DNA of 10,416 nt, taken from contig QAML01000017.1 in assembly GCA_003150315.1 (NCBI GenBank), positions 1-10,416 on the forward strand. Direction: 5' to 3'. Source of the DNA: Prevotellaceae bacterium (GTDB taxonomy: Bacteria > Bacteroidota > Bacteroidia > Bacteroidales > Bacteroidaceae). How positions within the stretch are numbered: the stretch's first letter is position 1; each line of letters opens with the position of its first letter. The notes below the pieces were generated by a model, which did no database searches, was not told the DNA's origin, and saw only the letters and a list, made by a program, of their open reading frames with translations. A program made the position numbers and the translations under genes. Of this stretch, positions 6,195 to 10,416 are shown piece by piece.

Positions 6195-6226
6195 TAACAT
6201 GAACAATAGGTATTTTTACACTTTAC
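6195..6226. repeat. Rep-leader direct repeat B, second copy
   Basis: Identical to 1283-1314 and partner of the repeat at 6131-6162. Confidence 0.6.
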
Positions 6227-6245
6227 TGCGAAATCACATAACCCG

Positions 6246-6271
6246 CCCGCCTCGCCGCCGGCGGGTTTTTT
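6246..6271 (+). terminator. Plus-strand terminator upstream of rep, second copy
   Basis: CCCGCC/GGCGGG stem with an 8-nt loop followed by TTTTTT; same as 1334-1359. Confidence 0.65.
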
Positions 6272-6291
6272 GATGCAAAATCTCATGTTTT

Positions 6292-6498
6292 TTGATTATT
6301 CATTGCCGATATCATTTTCAATGATTGAACTGGTCAAATGAATTATTCAACACGATATCGGATATCGGCAGCCCCAGGGGTGGGGGTCGTAGAAAGCCCC
6401 ACCCCCGCAAAACTGAAGCCCAAAAACCCCGCAGTGAATGGCGGAAACGGGCGCCGGCGATGCGCTTCAAAGCCACGGAGCGCTCTGCTCGCGCTCCG
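6292..6498. other. Origin-like non-coding region, second copy
   Basis: Same structures as 1380-1586: inverted repeat arms at 6304-6313 and 6361-6370, GGGGTGGGG hairpin at 6377-6405, and CGGAGCG hairpin at 6476-6498. No gene is seen between the rep leader and 6600. Confidence 0.5.
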
Positions 6499-6599
6499 AT
6501 TCCGTCTCAAGCCTATCCTGGGAGCTTCGAGGGCAAAACAACGCCTTAGAACGGCTCTCGTTGCCCCCGACGGGGCTTTGAGTACCTTCCTGGATGGCT

Positions 6600-6962
6600 T
6601 CAGAACGCCACTTCGGGGATCTCCTCGATCATCGCCTCGTTCGCCGCGCTGCGCAGCGCGTTAAAGCGTCCCAGGTTCGCCGGCGATCCCATGGCTTCGG
6701 CGTCCCGCCTCCACGAGCTCACCGCCTCCTCCCTGCGCGCCCCCGCCGCCGTCGCGACGATCCCCATCTCCCAGTCGATCAGCTCTGCCGGCTTCACGGC
6801 CATGCCCTCCGGGTCGTTCTCGACCATCCACCCGTGCAAGGCCGACGCCACCGGGTCGGAACGCCACCCGCTGATCGAGATCTCCCAATCCACAAACTCT
6901 CCTCCGAGGCCGCTTTCCTCGGCTTCTGCGACCAAGTTTTCATACAACGCCCGGTAGTCCAT
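6600..6962 (-). CDS. Acidic 120-aa protein of unknown function, second copy
   Basis: Identical to the gene at 1688-2050, with the ribosome site GGAGAGGGG at 6972-6980. In this copy it lies upstream of the complete rep gene on the same strand. Confidence 0.75.
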   Translation of the reverse strand: MDYRALYENLVAEAEESGLGGEFVDWEISISGWRSDPVASALHGWMVENDPEGMAVKPAELIDWEMGIVATAAGARREEAVSSWRRDAEAMGSPANLGRFNALRSAANEAMIEEIPEVAF

Positions 6963-7036
6963 ATGGCACCGCCCCTCTCCGAAGTCAACCGCTCCCATTA
7001 TGCGGCTCGAACACAGCAGGGAGGTTAGCAAGAGAC

Positions 7037-7076
7037 GCACGTTGTAACACAAAATAAATTTTGCGCTACAACGTGC
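7037..7076. repeat. 40-bp palindrome with AT core, second copy
   Basis: Identical to 2125-2164; the dyad centre lies between 7056 and 7057. Confidence 0.6.
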
Positions 7077-7612
7077 AGCGGGGCTTCCGCCCCGAACCCT
7101 GGAACGCGCCGCGCGCGGCGCGTAAGCCGGAGGCGAGCCTCCGGGCCGTGCAAGCACGGGCCGGCTCACGCCGGCGGTTGGCAAGCCGCCCCTCGCTGCC
7201 GCTCGCTCGCTGCGCTCGAAACGAAAAGAGGGTACAGGGTGCTCGCACCCTGTCACTGCGCGAAATTTCCGGATTCCGCGCTCGTCGCATTGGACCTCGA
7301 AGCACCTGAACCGTTCCGGTCCGCCCCCGCCGCCTCCCCTTCATCGCGGGTTTTCAAAAACCATGCTTGCATGGTTGCGAGAGCCGCATGGCGTTGTCAA
7401 TTGTTGGCAATCGACAACGCCATGCCGGCCGCCTCCCCTACGGGTCGGCGTCCGTCTCGGCCATCGGGCTTGCGGCCCGCCGGCGGCCCCGCTTGCGGCG
7501 GGGGCGCGCCTGAAGTCGCGGGGAAACCTCGCTTGCGGCGAGGATTTCCGCTACTGCGAAAAAGAAAACCCCCGGACGAACTCCAGGCTCGAATTGCCTG
7601 GTTCATTCCGAA
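7077..7612. other. Gene-free hairpin-rich stretch, second copy
   Basis: Same as 2165-2700. Stem-loops are at 7079-7094, 7104-7123, 7127-7144, 7146-7159, 7160-7175, 7234-7253, 7361-7374, 7386-7425, 7465-7479, 7487-7503 and 7522-7549. Confidence 0.6.
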
Positions 7613-7674
7613 GGTTTTACCGCCCCATCATACCACCAACGCCCGCACCTGCGCGGGTTCCGCACCTCCGCCCA

Positions 7675-7683
7675 TGGTAGAAT
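7675..7683 (+). promoter_or_regulatory. Toxin promoter (extended -10), second copy
   Basis: TGGTAGAAT, same as 2763-2771. Confidence 0.55.
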
Positions 7684-7733
7684 CGCGGGCGGTGCTCCGT
7701 CATGTCCTGGGCAGCATCCGAAAGGAGAAGCTC

Positions 7734-7817
7734 ATGGACACACAGACAGTCATAGCCGTGTGCGAGTTGTTGTTGGTGGTCATCGGAATCGTCACCCTGG
7801 CGAGGAAGGATGAGTGA
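7734..7817 (+). CDS. 27-aa holin-like type I toxin, second copy
   Basis: Identical to the gene at 2822-2905, including the AAAGGAG ribosome site. Confidence 0.75.
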   Translation: MDTQTVIAVCELLLVVIGIVTLARKDE

Positions 7818-7837
7818 CGGACGGCGTTGGGACAACG

Positions 7838-7917
7838 AAAAAGGCCGGGACACCCTGGAAAGTAGCCCGGCCTAACTAGGTAACCGATGCTGCCCGGCTT
7901 AGGCGGGGCACCGATTG
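7838..7917 (-). ncRNA. Antisense antitoxin RNA, second copy
   Basis: Identical to 2926-3005. Terminator stem at 7843-7849 and 7866-7872 with T run at 7838-7842; start estimated from the -10 at 7924-7929. Confidence 0.75.
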
Positions 7918-7923
7918 ACCTGC

Positions 7924-7932
7924 ATTATAGCA
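7924..7932 (-). promoter_or_regulatory. Antitoxin RNA promoter (TGCTATAAT), second copy
   Basis: Same extended -10 as at 3012-3020. Confidence 0.75.
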
Positions 7933-7970
7933 CGCGCCCGGAACGCGCTCCAGCGACGCTCCGGGCGCGT
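7932..7970. terminator. GC hairpin after the XRE gene, second copy
   Basis: 11-bp stem identical to 3020-3058. Confidence 0.5.
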
Positions 7971-7973
7971 TCA

Positions 7974-8192
7974 TCAATCCGGCATCTTCGCGAAGAACTC
8001 CTTCAGCGACAACCCGTAGCCAGCGACGATCCTCTCCAGGCTGTTGATCGTCGGGTTCCTCTTCCCCAGCTCTATGTCGCCCAGGTACGTCTTGTTCAAC
8101 CCGACCACCAAGCCGAATTCGCGCAGCGACCAACCGCGATCCTCGCGGAGGTCTTTCAACAGCTGCCCGATCTGTGCGTTCGTGTTCGACAT
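7974..8192 (-). CDS. XRE-family repressor, second copy
   Basis: Identical to the 72-aa gene at 3062-3280. The disfavoured upstream GTG is at 8228. Confidence 0.85.
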   Translation of the reverse strand: MSNTNAQIGQLLKDLREDRGWSLREFGLVVGLNKTYLGDIELGKRNPTINSLERIVAGYGLSLKEFFAKMPD

Positions 8193-8214
8193 GCCCACAA
8201 CGCTATGCGAGCAT

Positions 8215-8243
8215 GTACACTGATTCACCGTATATCAGTTTAC
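8215..8243. promoter_or_regulatory. Operator-like inverted repeat, second copy
   Basis: Arms at 8215-8224 and 8234-8243, same as 3303-3331. Confidence 0.65.
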
Positions 8244-8269
8244 GATTTGAACGCGAAGGGGTGACGTGA

Positions 8270-8425
8270 TTGGGAAGTTACGAAGCGCTGCTGCAGGCAA
8301 TCGCCGATGGCGCTGCCGCGATATTCGCAATGGCAACGACAGAGGCCGAGGTCTGCGATCTTGAACAGGCGATATACGAGGAAATTGACAGGATCGCCGT
8401 CGCCAAGACCGCCGACCTGTCATGA
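8270..8425 (+). CDS. 51-aa acidic small protein, TTG start, second copy
   Basis: Identical to 3358-3513, with the ribosome site GAAGGGG at 8255-8261 and an in-frame TGA at 8267-8269. Confidence 0.6.
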   Translation: MGSYEALLQAIADGAAAIFAMATTEAEVCDLEQAIYEEIDRIAVAKTADLS

Positions 8426-8457
8426 AGCACCGCGCCGGGGATCCCCGGCGCGGTGCT
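8426..8457. terminator. 32-bp perfect palindrome, second copy
   Basis: Identical to 3514-3545, between the convergent 51-aa and 65-aa genes. Confidence 0.65.
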
Positions 8458-8462
8458 GCGAA

Positions 8463-8660
8463 TCACAGCGCTTCGGCGTCCTCGAAGCTCATCATCAGGC
8501 CATCGACCCTTGCCCAGCGCTTCGCCCGGTTCGCGCCGGGGGTTGTCTCGTGCCACGAGTTGTCCCATTCGTTGAGGGTATCGGCCTCCCACGTCCTCTC
8601 GCCGCCGACCTCCTGCACGACCACCGGCTGCGGCACGATCTTCGTCTGCACGCCCTCCAT
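8463..8660 (-). CDS. 65-aa protein of unknown function, second copy
   Basis: Identical to 3551-3748, with AAAGGGG at 8667-8673. Confidence 0.65.
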   Translation of the reverse strand: MEGVQTKIVPQPVVVQEVGGERTWEADTLNEWDNSWHETTPGANRAKRWARVDGLMMSFEDAEAL

Positions 8661-8691
8661 CGTCTGCCCCTTTCGTCGCGAAGCTCCTTGC

Positions 8692-8726
8692 GGACACTAA
8701 AGCAGGTATCAACCACGCAAGTGTCC
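8692..8726. promoter_or_regulatory. Inverted repeat before the 65-aa gene, second copy
   Basis: GGACACT/AGTGTCC arms, same as 3780-3814. Confidence 0.35.
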
Positions 8727-8766
8727 CGCACTCGGTGCATCCACGGTTTTTCTAGCGAATCTCCAA

Positions 8767-9144
8767 TCATCCCCCGAGCAGTTTCTGCCCCAACCTCGAC
8801 CAGAATCCGCGCGCCTGCATCTGCTCGCGCTCCAGTGCGGCATCGGCAATTTCAAGGCGTTCTTTCAGTAGTTCGTTCTCGCGTTCAAGTCCTGCAACAC
8901 GCTCACGAAGTGTTGCAACATCCTGCAACAAATCTGCAACTTCTGTTGCAACAGGTGTTGCAGATTCTGTTGCAGATGTCATTGTTTTACCTGAAAAATG
9001 AGCCGCTACGAGCGAAGCCTGGTTTGCATCAAGCTGCAACGTTTTACGTGGCTGTGTTGCAACACCCATCACGTCCTTAACGTAGCGCCTGACAGTCTGC
9101 GGAGACACCCCAAGTTCTTCCGCAAGCTCCTTAACGGTTGCCAT
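8767..9144 (-). CDS. HTH plus coiled-coil accessory protein, second copy
   Basis: Identical to 3855-4232 and overlapping the rep stop (9131-9133) in the same way. Confidence 0.75.
   Translation of the reverse strand: MATVKELAEELGVSPQTVRRYVKDVMGVATQPRKTLQLDANQASLVAAHFSGKTMTSATESATPVATEVADLLQDVATLRERVAGLERENELLKERLEIADAALEREQMQARGFWSRLGQKLLGG
8893..9064. repeat. Phased GTTGCA/TGCAAC array, second copy
   Basis: TGCA centres at about 8894, 8915, 8925, 8936, 8948, 8960 and 8972, then 9026, 9036 and 9059; same as 3981-4152. Confidence 0.55.
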
Positions 9145-10416
9145 TTTCCCCGCTTCCATCGGTTTTGAGCCACTTTATCACGGTCGGACGCGACACGCCC
9201 AGCGCCCGCGCGATCTGGCTGTGATTCTCCTCGGGATGCTCTACTGCGTAGGCTCGTATTTTCTCGGCTTTGGTGGGCGGTACGTGCCGCCACTCGCCGT
9301 TAGGATAGTCGAACTCCTGCAACTTCCTCGCACGTTCTAAATGATCCTTTTGTTTGCGTCCATTGCGCTTCGCTGGCGGGCCATATGACCATTTCAGAAG
9401 GTTTTCCAGTTGGTCGCGCGTGCGCAGCGCTCCTAGCTCGTTGTACCCACGCATGGCCGCTTCCACGTCCTCTTTCGACAGAGGCTTGCCATCGGTGGAC
9501 TTCTTCGACGCCCATTCGGTTTCGAGCAGACCCGTCATGTCGCGCTTGACCTGCGATTTCGGAACGCAGCAGTTCCATCCCAGACCAGCCAGCCCGAACA
9601 GCGCCCAGTAGCGCGAGCCAATGGGCGTCTCGACCTGCAACCGGGCCAGCGTGGCGTCGTACACGCCGCGCGCTCGCGGCCTGCGCGGCACGACGCGGCC
9701 CGTCGCGGTTTTGATCGCCGCATACTGCCGACGCCGCGTGAACACCGTCTCGCCAGCCTTGATCGCCGCGTCGGCGTCTGCCACGGTCATGGCCGCCGCC
9801 GCTTCCAGAACATCGTCGCCGAGGCACCCCATGGCGTGCAGCTTCTCGATGTAGGCGACCTGTTTCGCGCTCGCCTTGGAGCGGAGCCCGTTGCCCGCTG
9901 CATCGCGCTCCGCTCTTATGCGCTCGTAGTCCTGCTGGTCCCAGTCCTCCAAGTCGTAGGGCCGGAGATCGCCGCCAAAGAACTCGGACAGGGCCAGCGG
10001 ATCGATCATCGCTCGCCCGCGCCCTCCATACGCGAAGAGGCGGGTGGGGTAGTGGTGCTTCGTAGGCGATCCCGGCGCGCGGAACGCGTGGTTGATCGTC
10101 GCGCAGGGAACGTCCACCTTGCACCGATTCGGCGGCAGCTCGGCATCGAACCACGCGTACATGAGCTTCAGCAGCCGACCAAGCTTGTCACGTCGTGGGG
10201 ACTTCTTGGCCGACAGCAGGGGGACCTGCCGACCGAACACGTACCAGAGCTGGATGCCGGTTCCGGACAGCATGAGATAGTTCGGACGGGCCTCCGGATG
10301 TTTGCCAAACGCCCGGAGCAGCGCGTTCACAACCGTCCACGCGGGGAAGTGCTGGCCCTTCTCATCGTCCACGCGGTCGATGTCGATGCAGAAACCGCCG
10401 ATGCTGGTCATTGCGT
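9131..10416 (-). CDS. rep: Plasmid replication protein (C-terminal part, cut by window end)
   Basis: Third occurrence of rep. It holds about 427 C-terminal residues, including all three primase-like motifs and the C-terminal HTH. The N-terminus would lie beyond the window. It is incomplete only because of the edge. Confidence 0.9.
   Translation of the reverse strand, partial: AMTSIGGFCIDIDRVDDEKGQHFPAWTVVNALLRAFGKHPEARPNYLMLSGTGIQLWYVFGRQVPLLSAKKSPRRDKLGRLLKLMYAWFDAELPPNRCKVDVPCATINHAFRAPGSPTKHHYPTRLFAYGGRGRAMIDPLALSEFFGGDLRPYDLEDWDQQDYERIRAERDAAGNGLRSKASAKQVAYIEKLHAMGCLGDDVLEAAAAMTVADADAAIKAGETVFTRRRQYAAIKTATGRVVPRRPRARGVYDATLARLQVETPIGSRYWALFGLAGLGWNCCVPKSQVKRDMTGLLETEWASKKSTDGKPLSKEDVEAAMRGYNELGALRTRDQLENLLKWSYGPPAKRNGRKQKDHLERARKLQEFDYPNGEWRHVPPTKAEKIRAYAVEHPEENHSQIARALGVSRPTVIKWLKTDGSGENGNR

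Larger units (their letters stand above)
1..10416. repeat. Head-to-tail repeat of a 4,912-bp plasmid unit (about 2.12 copies)
   Basis: Every recognisable feature recurs with a constant offset of 4,912 bp and an identical translation. Bases 1-592 recur at 4913-5504 and again at 9825-10416. No insertion or deletion was seen between copies, because the offset is the same at all positions checked. Exact repetition of a compact unit with its own Rep gene points to a circular plasmid read more than twice round. A dimeric plasmid, a concatemeric read or uncircularised assembly would all look like this. The junctions fall inside rep and carry no repeat or mobile-element scar, which argues against a chromosomal tandem amplification. 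Confidence 0.97.

Noticed and set aside
6131..6226. Resemblance of TACACTTTAC in the leader repeats to MOBV-type transfer origins
   Set aside because: The shared word is short, the flanking inverted repeat and nick context do not match, and no relaxase is present.
7465..7549. Possible CRISPR-like array from repeated GCTTGCGGCG
   Set aside because: The repeated words are hairpin loops with different stems, irregular spacing and no unique spacers.
1..10416. Chromosomal tandem gene amplification
   Set aside because: The repeat is exact, includes its own Rep gene, has no flanking unique DNA in the window and shows no junction element. A circular plasmid explains it better.
1..10416. tRNA, rRNA, insertion sequences, transposases
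   Set aside because: I looked on both strands and saw no cloverleaf, rRNA signature, transposase motif or terminal inverted repeats with target duplication.

Overview
The window is not 10.4 kb of unique sequence. It is one 4,912-bp unit repeated head to tail about 2.12 times: every feature recurs at +4,912 with the same translation, and bases 1-592 reappear at 4913-5504 and 9825-10416. The simplest reading is a small circular cryptic plasmid of 4,912 bp, captured as a dimer plus a 592-bp terminal overlap. It could be a real plasmid multimer, a long read running around the circle, or an assembly that was not circularised. The sequence is GC-rich (about 60% by eye), uses strong GGAGG/AAGGGG-type ribosome sites, has TTG starts, and carries a Gram-positive-style holin-like type I toxin locus. 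This suggests a GC-rich Gram-positive host, perhaps an actinobacterium of the Coriobacteriia type or a GC-rich clostridium. The host assignment is a low-confidence inference.

Layout of one unit (intact rep at the centre of the window, other positions from the first copy). On the minus strand, a 120-aa acidic protein (1688-2050) is followed by about 500 bp of origin/leader-like DNA: GC hairpins, an AT-rich block with inverted and direct repeats, a plus-strand terminator, two 32-bp direct repeats and an attenuator-like hairpin. Then comes a 627-aa replication protein (4219-6102) with an archaeo-eukaryotic primase-like core and a C-terminal helix-turn-helix. Its 3' end overlaps a 125-aa HTH plus coiled-coil protein (3855-4232), followed by a 65-aa unknown protein (3551-3748). 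A 32-bp perfect palindrome separates these from a convergent 51-aa TTG-start gene (3358-3513). That gene is divergent from an XRE-type repressor (3062-3280) across a 29-bp operator-like inverted repeat.

The stretch 2051-2820 has no convincing gene. It holds a 40-bp palindrome and an unusually dense set of hairpins. It leads into a type I toxin-antitoxin locus: a 27-aa membrane toxin (2822-2905, plus) and a convergent antisense RNA (about 3005-2926, minus) with an extended -10 promoter and a clear terminator.

Together the genes look like a minimal theta-type plasmid. The primase-like Rep and the HTH/coiled-coil protein would handle replication and possibly segregation or copy control, and the toxin-antisense pair would provide post-segregational stability. 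The XRE protein would control its divergent partner. No relaxase, recombinase, transposase, resistance gene, tRNA, rRNA or CRISPR array is visible. Seven small proteins per unit account for about two thirds of the DNA. The remaining third is rich in structured non-coding sequence, which is the least explained part.
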